NCBI RefSeq assembly: GCF_019795295.1
Contig: NZ_JAIMCG010000006.1
Coordinates: forward strand, 62,001 to 126,000
Length of the DNA: 64,000 nucleotides
Direction: 5' to 3'
Source: Cupriavidus sp. AU9028
GTDB lineage: Bacteria > Pseudomonadota > Gammaproteobacteria > Burkholderiales > Burkholderiaceae
In this document: piece after piece, positions 19,979 to 30,680 of the stretch
How the letters are laid out: the number at the start of each line of letters is the position of its first letter
Numbering within the stretch: the first letter of the stretch is position 1
Notes under the pieces: model-generated
The model's input: only the letters and a program-made list of their open reading frames with translations
Database searches by the model: none
Told to the model about the DNA's origin: nothing
Program-made: the position numbers and the translations under genes

Positions 19979-20885
19979 GTTGGTTCGCTTCAGGATTCAG
20001 GATGTTTGCAATGCTGGCCAGCGCGTCCAGCGTATGGCGCAAGTGCTCTCGCATGAAGTCCGCCGCCTCCTCGTTCTTCTCGCGCTCCAGCAGTGCGAGA
20101 ATGTGCAGATGCTGGCGGGCGTGTTCCGGATAGCGCTCGCGATCGCGCATCGAGCGGTATGACAGCAGGCGGCGCACACGGTTGACACTCCGGATGGCGT
20201 TGGCGAAGAATGGGTTGTTCGATGCCTCCACCAGCGATTCATGGAAGCGCACCCCACGATCGTGCAACTGGTCGGCGGTGTCGGTCGCAATGCCGCCGTC
20301 AAGCAAATGCAACTCGGCCGCGCGCAGGCGCTGCAGCACGTTCGGCTCCAGTCGATAGCCCGGTTCGAGCAACGCCGCGGGCTCCAGCGCCAGGCGCATG
20401 CGGTACGACTGCAGCAGGCTGCCTGGCGTGGTCAGCATCGCGGAGAACTCCCAGCCGTAACCGGGCTTGCGCTCGGCCCAGCCTTCCTGGGCGATTCTCT
20501 TGAGCACGGCATTCAGCTGCGTCGCGGTCAGTCCGTATTGCTGGCGCAGTGACTGCTCGGTGATTTCATGAGGCAGTACGCCCTTGAGCAGGTCGTCTGC
20601 GATCTGAAAGTAGGCTTGCGTTACCGGGTCCGCCTCGGCGAGCCCAAGCTGTCGTGCGATATCCCCGGCGAGTGTGTCGATCGGTCGGGCCACGAAGAAG
20701 CCGCGGTTTCGCTCACGCGCGAGCACGCCTTTTTCATGCAGCAGTGCCAGCGCATCGTTGACAGGAGTCCGGGACACCCGCAAACGGTCCGCCAGCATCT
20801 GGGCCGGCAAGTGCGTACCGACGGCCATGCCCTCGGCCTGGATCAGTTCGACGATGCGGGTCGCGATCGACTTGTCGTATGGCAT
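19968..20885 (-). CDS. GntR-family transcriptional regulator (FCD domain)
   Basis: This is a 305-residue regulator. The N-terminal winged helix (about residues 5-70: IATRIVELIQAEGMAVGTHLPAQMLADRLRVSRTPVNDALALLHEKGVLARERNRGFFV) is typical GntR, and an all-helical FadR-like C-terminal domain with DRGVRFHESLVEASNN follows. The ATG at 20885 is preferred; a TTG at 20912 would add nine residues. It sits inside the tricarboxylate operon between aconitase and the binding-domain protein, so it most likely controls this cluster in response to its carboxylate substrate. Confidence 0.88.
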   Translation of the reverse strand: MPYDKSIATRIVELIQAEGMAVGTHLPAQMLADRLRVSRTPVNDALALLHEKGVLARERNRGFFVARPIDTLAGDIARQLGLAEADPVTQAYFQIADDLLKGVLPHEITEQSLRQQYGLTATQLNAVLKRIAQEGWAERKPGYGWEFSAMLTTPGSLLQSYRMRLALEPAALLEPGYRLEPNVLQRLRAAELHLLDGGIATDTADQLHDRGVRFHESLVEASNNPFFANAIRSVNRVRRLLSYRSMRDRERYPEHARQHLHILALLEREKNEEAADFMREHLRHTLDALASIANILNPEANQHAP

Positions 20886-20914
20886 GGCGCTTGAGGTTGT
20901 AGCGATTGGCAATG

Positions 20915-23539
<2,625 letters not shown>

Positions 23540-23569
23540 AGGTGAATTTTTGCATGTGTTTACGCAAAA
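23540..23569. promoter_or_regulatory. 30-bp divergent start region with inverted repeat (aconitase / lactonase)
   Basis: Only 30 bp separate the two divergent start codons. They contain an inverted repeat TTTTTGC (23547-23553) / GCAAAAA (23564-23570) with a 10-bp centre, the most A+T-rich spot locally. The region is too short for two separate promoters, so they must overlap each other or the coding starts, or one transcript is leaderless. The repeat is a candidate operator for the GntR protein (inference). Confidence 0.5.
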
Positions 23570-24841
23570 ATGCAATCAAGTGAAAACCCCAACCCGGATG
23601 AATTGCGTTTGCCAAATGCCTTGAACCCGCCCATCACGGCCAGTTCGCGCCGTCGCAACCTGCTTCACTGTGCCGCGGCCGCCGTCGCATGGATCGGCCT
23701 GGGAGGTCGCCCTCGACCGGTCGGCGCGGCACCCAGGGCCACAACGGACAAACCAGTTCATCGAATGAAAGGACAGTGCATGTACGCCTATGTCGGGTCC
23801 AGGACCACCCGTGAGCGCAACGCCCGAGGAGAGGGCATCAGCGTGTATCGCATGGATACGGACAGCGGTGCTCTGGAGCCCGTGCAAGTCGTGGGCGATC
23901 TGGTCAATCCATCTTTCCTGGCATTGAATCGCCGCGGCGATCGCCTTTACAGCGTGCATGGGGATATGAGCGACATCAGCGCGTTCGCGGTGGATGCCAG
24001 CAGTGGCCGGCTGCAGTTGATCAACCGACAGAGCACAGGAGGCAAGAATCCGGTGCACCTCGCACTGGACCCCAGCGAACGCTTTGTGATCGTGTCCAAC
24101 CACATTGGGGCGAGCCTTGCCGTGTTGCCGCTGCAGGCCGATGGCGCGATTGGCGAACTCACGCAGCTGGTCAAGCTGGAAGGGCCAATTGGTCCGCACC
24201 GGATCGAGCAGAAGCAGGCGAAGCCCCATTTCAATCCGTTCGATCCATCGGGCAGGTTCGTGATCGTGCCGGACAAGGGACTGGATCGCACGTTCGCGTT
24301 CCGGTTCGAAGACGGCAGGCTGACGCCCGCGATGCCGAGCTTCGTCGAGTCCCGGGAGGCGGCTGGCCCGCGCCATGTCGTGTTTCATCCCAACGGCCGG
24401 TATGCCTACGTCGTCAACGAGCTGGACTCGACGGTGACCACGTATTCCTATAGCCCGACGACGGCACAGATGCGGCCGCTGCAGGTGTTGTCCACCTTGC
24501 CCGACACCTTCACCGGCAACAGCCGGGCGGCCGGGATCCAGGTGGACCGCAGCGGGCGCTTCGTCTACGCCTCCAACCGCGGTCACGACAGCATCGCGGT
24601 GTTCAGCATCGACCCGCGAACGAGCCTGCTTCGCTTCAGCGGCGCCGACCTGTCGCTCGGCCGCACGCCGCGCTTCTTCACGGCAGACCCCACCGGCCGA
24701 CTGCTGTATGCACTGAACGAGGATAGCGACACGATCGTGGCTTTCCACATCAACCAAGGCTCCGGTCGGCTCTGTCCGGCTGGCTTCAGTGTGCGCACGG
24801 GCAGCCCAGTGTGCATGGTGTTCTCGCCGCCCCAGGCTTGA
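23570..24841 (+). CDS. Exported beta-propeller lactonase-family protein (YbhE/Pgl-like)
   Basis: This 423-residue protein has a twin-arginine-type signal (SSRRRNLLHCAAAAVAWIG, residues about 25-43) followed by a seven-bladed beta-propeller of the YbhE / 3-carboxymuconate-cyclase family. Repeated blade signatures are visible: YVGSRTTRERNARGEGISVYRMD, NPSFLALNRRGDRLYSVH, NPVHLALDPSERFVIVSNH, GPRHVVFHPNGRYAYVVNELDSTVTTY and GIQVDRSGRFVYASNRGHDSIAVFSID. Family members hydrolyse 6-phosphogluconolactone or other lactones. Export by Tat is unusual for a 6-phosphogluconolactonase and points to a different, extracytoplasmic lactone. Confidence 0.86.
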   Translation: MQSSENPNPDELRLPNALNPPITASSRRRNLLHCAAAAVAWIGLGGRPRPVGAAPRATTDKPVHRMKGQCMYAYVGSRTTRERNARGEGISVYRMDTDSGALEPVQVVGDLVNPSFLALNRRGDRLYSVHGDMSDISAFAVDASSGRLQLINRQSTGGKNPVHLALDPSERFVIVSNHIGASLAVLPLQADGAIGELTQLVKLEGPIGPHRIEQKQAKPHFNPFDPSGRFVIVPDKGLDRTFAFRFEDGRLTPAMPSFVESREAAGPRHVVFHPNGRYAYVVNELDSTVTTYSYSPTTAQMRPLQVLSTLPDTFTGNSRAAGIQVDRSGRFVYASNRGHDSIAVFSIDPRTSLLRFSGADLSLGRTPRFFTADPTGRLLYALNEDSDTIVAFHINQGSGRLCPAGFSVRTGSPVCMVFSPPQA

Positions 24842-24898
24842 GCCCGCTTTCCGCAACCAACGAGAGAACCCAGCGCCAACGGCGCCGGGCACGACTGT

Positions 24899-26221
24899 AT
24901 GCAACCGAACCACACGCATGACGAGCGGGCCATCGTCCGCAAGATTTCCTGGCGCATCATCCCGTTTGTCTTCGTCCTGTACATCATTTCGTACCTGGAT
25001 CGCGCCAATATTGGCTATGCGGCCCTGCAGATGAACAAGGAACTGGCGCTGACCAGCGAGGCCTTCGGCTTTGTATCCGGCATCTTCTTCATCGGCTATT
25101 TCCTGTTCGAAGTGCCGAGCAACGTGATGCTGAACAAGTTCGGGGCAAGGCGTTGGATCGCACGGATTCTCCTGACATGGGGAGCGGTCGCCGTAATGTC
25201 CGCGTTCGTGCAGAACGCCACGCAGCTCTACGTGCTGCGCTTCCTGCTGGGGGTGGCCGAGGCCGGGTTCTTCCCGGGCATCATCGTGTATCTGACCGCA
25301 TGGTTCCGGGCGAAGGAACTGGCCACCACGGTGGCGCTGTTCACTGCGGCAATTCCTGTCTCGTACATCATCGGCGCACCGCTCAGCACCTGGATCATGG
25401 ACAACGTTCACTGGTTCGAATGGAGCGGATGGCGCTGGATGCTGCTGCTCGAGGGAGCGCCGGCAATTATTGGCGGCATTCTTTGCTACGTCTTCCTGAC
25501 GGACCGGCCGGCGGACGCCAAGTGGCTGAGCCCGTCGGAGAAGCAGTGGATCGCCAGTGAGCTCGAGCGCGACCGTCTGATGAGGCCGGCAGCGGCGCAT
25601 CTGAGCACGCTGAAGGTCATGCGTAATCCGAAGGTGCTCTACCTCGCCTTCATCTACTTCGTCTACCAGTGCGGCAGCCTGGGCGTCGGCTACTGGATGC
25701 CGCAGATCATTCAGGGGTTCTCCGCGAGCCTGAGCCATACCCAGATCGGGCTGATCGCCATGTTCCCGTATGCCTTCGCCACCGTCGCGATGATCCTGTG
25801 GTCCCGCAGTTCGGACCGTAACAACGAGCGGCGGGTCCATTCGGCGGTGCCGCTGGCCGTCGCTGGCCTGGCCCTGTTTGGCGCGGGACTGTTCAACGAG
25901 CCCTACGTCGCGATCGCATTGATCAGCCTCAGCATGGCGGGACTGTATGCGTTCAAGTCGCCGTTCTGGGCGCTCCCCACGTTGTTCCTCACGCGCTCCA
26001 CCGCTGCAGTGTCGATTGCCGTGATCAATTCCATCGGCAATCTTGGCGGCTTCGTCGGTCCCTATGCGATCGGCTATATCAAGAGCCAGACGCAACGGCC
26101 GGCCACCGGGCTGCTGTTTCTGGCGGCGCTGCTGGTAATCGCCTTCCTGATGACGTTCTTCATTCGCATCGACGAAGGCGGGCAGGGCGCCGAAGGCGAA
26201 GTCGCCGCCCGCCATCCCTGA
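24899..26221 (+). CDS. MFS transporter, anion:cation symporter (ACS/phthalate permease) family
   Basis: This is a 440-residue major facilitator of the ACS family (tartrate/phthalate/hexuronate carriers). The hallmarks are RIIPFVFVLYIISYLDRANIGYAALQMNKEL in helix 1, LFEVPSNVMLNKFGARRWIARI in the helix 2-3 loop, and LRFLLGVAEAGFFPGIIVYLTAWF in helix 4. The length is normal. It lies 57 bp after the lactonase and before a porin, all on the plus strand, so it is a likely inner-membrane uptake route for the acid released by the lactonase. Confidence 0.9.
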   Translation: MQPNHTHDERAIVRKISWRIIPFVFVLYIISYLDRANIGYAALQMNKELALTSEAFGFVSGIFFIGYFLFEVPSNVMLNKFGARRWIARILLTWGAVAVMSAFVQNATQLYVLRFLLGVAEAGFFPGIIVYLTAWFRAKELATTVALFTAAIPVSYIIGAPLSTWIMDNVHWFEWSGWRWMLLLEGAPAIIGGILCYVFLTDRPADAKWLSPSEKQWIASELERDRLMRPAAAHLSTLKVMRNPKVLYLAFIYFVYQCGSLGVGYWMPQIIQGFSASLSHTQIGLIAMFPYAFATVAMILWSRSSDRNNERRVHSAVPLAVAGLALFGAGLFNEPYVAIALISLSMAGLYAFKSPFWALPTLFLTRSTAAVSIAVINSIGNLGGFVGPYAIGYIKSQTQRPATGLLFLAALLVIAFLMTFFIRIDEGGQGAEGEVAARHP

Positions 26222-26335
26222 ACGCCTTCACTTCCGTTACACCAGTCGGCGCTGCTGCCGGCGAACATCACGGGCGCCACCGCTGCCAGTCGGCGGCGGA
26301 TCAGAAAGCGCCCTCTCATCCAGGAGGAGTTACGA

Positions 26336-27415
26336 ATGAATCGTACGCATTGCGCCGTACTGATGTTGCTCGCCGGTAGCGGCGTTGCACATGCACAATC
26401 CAGTGTGACGCTTTATGGCGTGGCCGACGTCGGCATCGAGTTCGTCAACAACCGGCCGACGGCACAGGGAGGGAGCGCGAGCCAATTCCGCATGCAGCCT
26501 GGCAACCAGTCCGGATCGCGCTTCGGCATTCGTGGCATCGAGGACCTCGGCGGCGGAATGAAGGCGCTCTTCCTGCTGGAGAATGGCACCAACCTCGACA
26601 GCGGCACCCTGGCGAACGGCACCGGTTCCACGTCCCGGCTGTTTGGACGCAGCGCCTACATAGGCCTGCAGCACGCCTGGGGTACCTTGACGCTGGGGCG
26701 CCAGGACGCACCCATCTATGACTTTGCAAAGATCTACGATCCCAACGGCGTCAGCGCCCGGTATTCCATCACGTCGATGGACCCGGTGTTCTCGCAGCGC
26801 ATAGATAATTCGGCCAAGTACCTCGGCAAGTTCGGCGGCTTGCTGGTGGAAGCGACCTACAGCACCGGCTGGGACGCCGGCCTCGGTGGGGAAGTCGCGG
26901 GCGCCAGCCGCGCAGGTCGACAGATCGGTGGACAAGTCGGCTACTCCTTTGGCGGGACAAGCATCGCAGTGGCATACGACCAGACCCAGGGCTCGTCGGC
27001 AGTCTCGCAGGGGTTGGCCAACAAGAACGTTGCCCTTGGTGCCGTGTCGGCGTTCGGCCCCGTCAAGATGTACGCCGGCTATCGGTGGAATCGACTTCAG
27101 TATGCGAATGGCAGCACCGCGCTCGCAGCAACCACCCGCTCGGATATGTACTGGCTTGGCGCCTCCTACAACATCACGCAAGCATTGCAACTGACGGGGT
27201 CTGCGTACTACCTGAATGCCCGCGACACCAGCCAGGATCCGTGGCTGTTCATCGCGACGCTCGAATATGCGCTGTCCAAGCGCACAGACCTGTACCTGTC
27301 GACCGCCTACGCGATGAACCGCAATGGATCCGATCTGGCCGTTGGATCTGGAAACACTGTCGTGGGTGGGCGCAGCCAGGCGGGCGCCGTGCTGGGCATG
27401 CGGCACAAGTTCTGA
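26336..27415 (+). CDS. Gram-negative porin, beta-proteobacterial type
   Basis: This 359-residue outer-membrane porin has a 20-residue signal peptide followed by the family start QSSVTLYGVADVGIEFV. The beta-barrel repeats include GSRFGIRGIEDLGGGMKALFLLENG, RSAYIGLQHAWGTLTLGRQ and a C-terminal strand ending in Phe (AGAVLGMRHKF), the outer-membrane insertion signal. A ribosome site aggaggag precedes the ATG. It resembles Omp32/OpcP-type anion-selective porins and is the outer-membrane step of this cluster. Confidence 0.93.
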   Translation: MNRTHCAVLMLLAGSGVAHAQSSVTLYGVADVGIEFVNNRPTAQGGSASQFRMQPGNQSGSRFGIRGIEDLGGGMKALFLLENGTNLDSGTLANGTGSTSRLFGRSAYIGLQHAWGTLTLGRQDAPIYDFAKIYDPNGVSARYSITSMDPVFSQRIDNSAKYLGKFGGLLVEATYSTGWDAGLGGEVAGASRAGRQIGGQVGYSFGGTSIAVAYDQTQGSSAVSQGLANKNVALGAVSAFGPVKMYAGYRWNRLQYANGSTALAATTRSDMYWLGASYNITQALQLTGSAYYLNARDTSQDPWLFIATLEYALSKRTDLYLSTAYAMNRNGSDLAVGSGNTVVGGRSQAGAVLGMRHKF

Positions 27416-27419
27416 CCCC

Positions 27420-27464
27420 GGCAATGCCGGCAATGCCGGCAATGCCGGCAAGGCCGGCGATACC
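27420..27464. repeat. Tandem 9-bp near-palindromic repeat after porin gene
   Basis: GGCAATGCC is repeated three times exactly (27420-27446), followed by two degenerate units (GGCAAGGCC, GGCGATACC). Each unit is itself nearly palindromic (GGCA-N-TGCC). The array begins 5 bp after the porin stop, so it could fold as a transcript-end structure or be a slippage-prone spacer. No T-run follows. Confidence 0.75.
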
Positions 27465-27488
27465 TGGCGGAGCAGGACTGGCGGGGAT

Positions 27489-28082
27489 TCAGGGCGCTGA
27501 CTGGCCGGTGGTCGCGCGAAGCAACGCGATCGCCGGCATCAGCGAAGAGGTATCCATCGAGCGGCCATGATCCGCTGCCACAGACGAAATGGAGCCGAAC
27601 AGCGTGCGCCCGATAATCTCGGCCCAAACGCCCGGGTCAAGATTCGGGTCGCACTCTCCGGCAGCGCTGGCGCGTTGCAGAATTCGCCTGACCACATCGA
27701 TGACCCGACGTGCCTCTTGATGGAGGGCATGTCGAGCGCCCGAACCGACTTCCGAACGACCGGCATCCATCAAGGCATTGCCAAAAGCCCGGCGCGCCAG
27801 CTCGTTGTCAAGCACCTCGGAAAGGTACCGTCGCATACAGGTCCCCAGCGGCTTCAGATACGGACCCGAGCCATTGAGCACCTGTTCGAGAGACGGGAAC
27901 AGGCAGTTCCGACTGCGTTCCATGGCGGTGCGCAGGATTGCCGTACTGTTCAGGAGTTGTCGGTCGCCATTCGGAGCAACCCTTGCATGCCTCGATGTCC
28001 CCTGGGCGCCAAGGTTGAGCGGGGTTGGATCGAACTCATGGTCCAGTGCCGGTTTGGCGTCGTCCGGAGGTTGCTGTTTCAT
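27489..28082 (-). pseudogene. TetR-like C-terminal domain without DNA-binding part (probable relic)
   Basis: This is a 197-residue frame. From about residue 50 it resembles the helical ligand-binding half of TetR-family regulators (LFPSLEQVLNGSGPYLKPLGTCMRRYLSEVL ... RRVIDVVRRILQRASAAGECDPNLDPGVWAEIIGRTLFGSI). The N-terminal helix-turn-helix is absent: residues 1-50 are low in hydrophobics and no HTH was found in the other frames upstream. It lies 150 bp after the hydrolase on the same strand. It is probably a decayed regulator; a short functional protein cannot be excluded. Confidence 0.5.
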
Positions 28083-28232
28083 CGCTTTGTCGAACTATCT
28101 TGGTATTGAATCAGCGGATTGCCCGCCCCGCTCAGCAGCGCTCGCTTGGCCAGTGTCGCCAGGCTGGCGTGGGCGACGCGTCCACGCCGTTCGCCATCTA
28201 GTTGTCCCAGCACCAACGACGCCCATACGTAT

Positions 28233-29189
28233 TCAGGCGACCAATGCGCCCGCGAGGCGCGTGGAGCGCGTTGTTCTGTCTGCAGCTTGCAGGAAGGAAA
28301 CCACATGTTGCGCGACATCTTCATTCTCATTGTCGATGCATATCATGTGGAAACTGTCCGTCAGGACCTTCAGCCTTACCCTGGTATCGCGACGTCCGTG
28401 GTTCACCACGTCCCTGATATGGCGCGCCGACTCAATGCTGGTGAGCTCGTCGTCCAGAGCCTGAACGATCAGGGTCTTGTGTTCCAACCGCTGCAGGCCT
28501 CTTCTCACTTTTCGCCGCAGTCTGTCCAACTCCCGAATCGCAGTGAGTGGGACCCAGGCGTAATGAAACGGATCCGCATTGAGAAACTTGCGCTCGATAA
28601 TGCGGCGAAGACGAGTGTTCTTGACGCCGTAGGGCTCGGATTCCTTGATCCTGATCCATCGTGGTATGAGAGGAAGCCGATAGGCCACGTGTCTTAACCA
28701 TCTGAGCTTCGGGAGAGCCCAACCGTCGAGGAAGATGGGCGGCGCAAGCAGGATCAGGCAGTCCTGGCCGTTATGCTCGACGCTAAGTTCTTTGGCGATC
28801 TCGAGGGCAAGCAGGGCCCCCATGCACATCCCAACGATGTGAACAATGGCAAACTGTTCCCGAAGGCGAACGATCTCCGAGCGAACCGCGGACAACCATT
28901 CGTCGCAGTTCACGTCCTTCAGGATTTCCGGGCTCATTTCACCATGGCCGGGCAACGTCAATGTGGACGTCGCCATCCCGGCCGTCGCCAGTCGTGCCCC
29001 AAGGCGCCCCAGGTCGGCCGGCGTGCCTCCGAGACCATGGATCAATAGTACGACGGAGCTTGAGCGTCGGTCCATGACAGGGGCCCGCCCACCGGCAAGG
29101 ACGAGGGGCTCCTTCCCGGCCGACAACATGCCTGCCGGACGCAAAGCTGGCGCATCGCGCGACGATCGGGTGAGGGTTCTTGCATCCAT
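28233..29189 (-). CDS. Alpha/beta hydrolase with Cys in the nucleophile elbow (Est30/carboxylesterase-like)
   Basis: This 318-residue protein (ATG at 29189) has the alpha/beta-hydrolase fold. The oxyanion loop is LLIHGLGGTPADL (HGLGG at 51-55), the nucleophile elbow GMCMG has Cys122 where family esterases have Ser, the acid is Asp246/247 in IVQALDDELTS, and the catalytic His is His281 in DSFHMICID. The layout matches Est30-type monoacylglycerol/carboxylesterases; a Cys nucleophile is known in dienelactone hydrolases. Starts at 29246 or 29297 are possible but add low-complexity sequence. It lies downstream of a TetR gene on the same strand. Confidence 0.8.
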   Translation of the reverse strand: MDARTLTRSSRDAPALRPAGMLSAGKEPLVLAGGRAPVMDRRSSSVVLLIHGLGGTPADLGRLGARLATAGMATSTLTLPGHGEMSPEILKDVNCDEWLSAVRSEIVRLREQFAIVHIVGMCMGALLALEIAKELSVEHNGQDCLILLAPPIFLDGWALPKLRWLRHVAYRLPLIPRWIRIKESEPYGVKNTRLRRIIERKFLNADPFHYAWVPLTAIRELDRLRRKVRRGLQRLEHKTLIVQALDDELTSIESARHIRDVVNHGRRDTRVRLKVLTDSFHMICIDNENEDVAQHVVSFLQAADRTTRSTRLAGALVA

Positions 29190-29637
29190 GCGTGCCCAGC
29201 GGTGAACTGACCGTTCGCCGATCGATCCCGGCAGGCTGACGGCCATATTAGGTCGGAGAGAACCCAGCCCCGAGGAGCACCTTGCTGGTGACGGCACGAC
29301 CGATGCGAATGCAGACGAACGTACCGCTGAATGTTAGCCGACGGCGGTCAGGCTCCCGATCCCGGATTCCCTATGCGCGAGGGCCCGGCAAAACGCTCCC
29401 AGCCGGCCCTCACGAGTACGAAGCTTGCCGGTTCAACGTGGATGGGGAATCTACATTTCATGGAGGTTGGATGGAGATAATCGGACTCCATTCGAGCAGC
29501 ATGTCGTCAGTGAAAAGCGGACCCATTTGAGAGCGATGACCCGCTATCCCGCGGGCCGACACGGCGCCCATACGCTCCGGCCGCCGCACGCCCGCCGTTC
29601 ACCCCAACGGCGGCAACCAGGCGGAACTTCGGCGCCA
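29190..29637. other. Intergenic stretch between hydrolase and TetR gene
   Basis: These 448 bp contain no credible gene. An imperfect stem, AGGGCCCGGC (29380-29389) with GCCGGCCCT (29402-29410) and one bulged base, might end the TetR transcript. The hydrolase promoter should lie in the part next to 29189; no clear promoter boxes were seen. Confidence 0.4.
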
Positions 29638-30294
29638 TCATGGCGTCTGCGACGAGGCGGCGGTGTCGACCGCGCGGAATGCCCCGGTCAGGAAGGTTGC
29701 AAGCAACTCTACGAGTTCCGTTATGTCGTCGGCATTGTGCCGGCCGCCTGAGAGCGTTCGTACCCGACCGGCGGGCGATATGGCCGACACCATTGCCCCG
29801 ACAGCGAAAAGGTAGCACCAGGTCAATGTCTTTTCGTCCATGTGCGGCAGCGCCATGGCCAGAACTCTGATTGTTTGTCGGGCGATCGGATCCATGTGTT
29901 CTCTTGAGACCCGCCGTGCGTGGGGCTGCGGATCGTTGCTGATCTGCGCGATAAGTTGGGCATAGTGCGGCCCCCCCTGCGCCTGATCTCGGGAGAACAG
30001 CAGAGTCGGCTCGAGGAAGGCACGCAGCACGTCTTCCAGACGTGGCCTGCCAGCGTCGGAACGCTGCTCCACGGCGTCGAGGCGGCTCAAACGCTCATGA
30101 TTGATTACCGCGATTCGCCGACCCAGGACCGCGCCGAACAGTTCCTCCTTGTTCGTAAAGTGGTACTGGACCAGGGAGACGGCAAGGTTCGCTTCCTGGG
30201 CGATCTGGCGCAGGGAGACACCGTGGTAGCCCCGTTGTGCAAACAACGCCTCCGCGGCGTCCAAGACCCTCGTCGGTGCTTCGCCTCGACTCAT
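29638..30294 (-). CDS. TetR/AcrR-family transcriptional regulator
   Basis: This 218-residue repressor has the N-terminal TetR HTH at about residues 8-55: RVLDAAEALFAQRGYHGVSLRQIAQEANLAVSLVQYHFTNKEELFGAVL. A helical ligand-binding domain follows, with the C-terminal region FLEPTLLFSRDQAQGGPHYAQLIAQIS resembling CerR-type TetR proteins. The ATG at 30294 is preferred to a GTG at 30312. It is divergent from a Bug/cupin pair, with a 20-bp dyad between them that is a good operator candidate. Confidence 0.88.
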   Translation of the reverse strand: MSRGEAPTRVLDAAEALFAQRGYHGVSLRQIAQEANLAVSLVQYHFTNKEELFGAVLGRRIAVINHERLSRLDAVEQRSDAGRPRLEDVLRAFLEPTLLFSRDQAQGGPHYAQLIAQISNDPQPHARRVSREHMDPIARQTIRVLAMALPHMDEKTLTWCYLFAVGAMVSAISPAGRVRTLSGGRHNADDITELVELLATFLTGAFRAVDTAASSQTP

Positions 30295-30680
30295 TTCGCT
30301 ACTCCACGGCACGCTGTTTTGATCATCTGTCCTATTGTATGCCGGGACGGAATTTTCTTAGTCCGCGTCGTCCACTGTCGGGCGGGACAGTGTGCAGGGT
30401 TTCCCCCAGTCCGGCACTATTGGCGATCTAGTACAGTTGACCAACTCGCGGGGAGAGGCGTTGATCAGGGCGTCACGAAAAAATTGACAGGCGAGGGCCG
30501 CGGGCCAACCCGGAGCCGGTGCCGCCCGCAATGGTGTCGCCCAGACGGGGATGAGGACATGCTCTGCGGGCGGTGTCTGACTGCAGGCACTGTACCGACC
30601 GGTATTCGCGCGTGTGCTTAGCGTGTGTCCATCGCAGGTGTGACAGCACGCAGCGCACATCGTCATCAAGGAGACAACCC
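30295..30680. promoter_or_regulatory. Divergent TetR / Bug control region with candidate TetR operator
   Basis: These 386 bp hold no gene. At 30373-30392 there is a perfect inverted repeat CACTGTC - 6 bp - GACAGTG, 79 bp upstream of the TetR ATG, the size and shape of a TetR-family operator. A TTGACA hexamer is at 30484-30489 but no matching -10 was found. The Bug gene has a ribosome site (aaggaga) at the right edge. Confidence 0.55.

Noticed and set aside
23576-26215. 879-codon open frame on the minus strand
   Set aside because: It is a shadow of the lactonase and MFS genes; its composition is His/Arg/Gln-rich and unlike any family.
30484-30489. TTGACA hexamer upstream of the Bug gene
   Set aside because: No -10 hexamer at an acceptable distance; left out as a promoter call.
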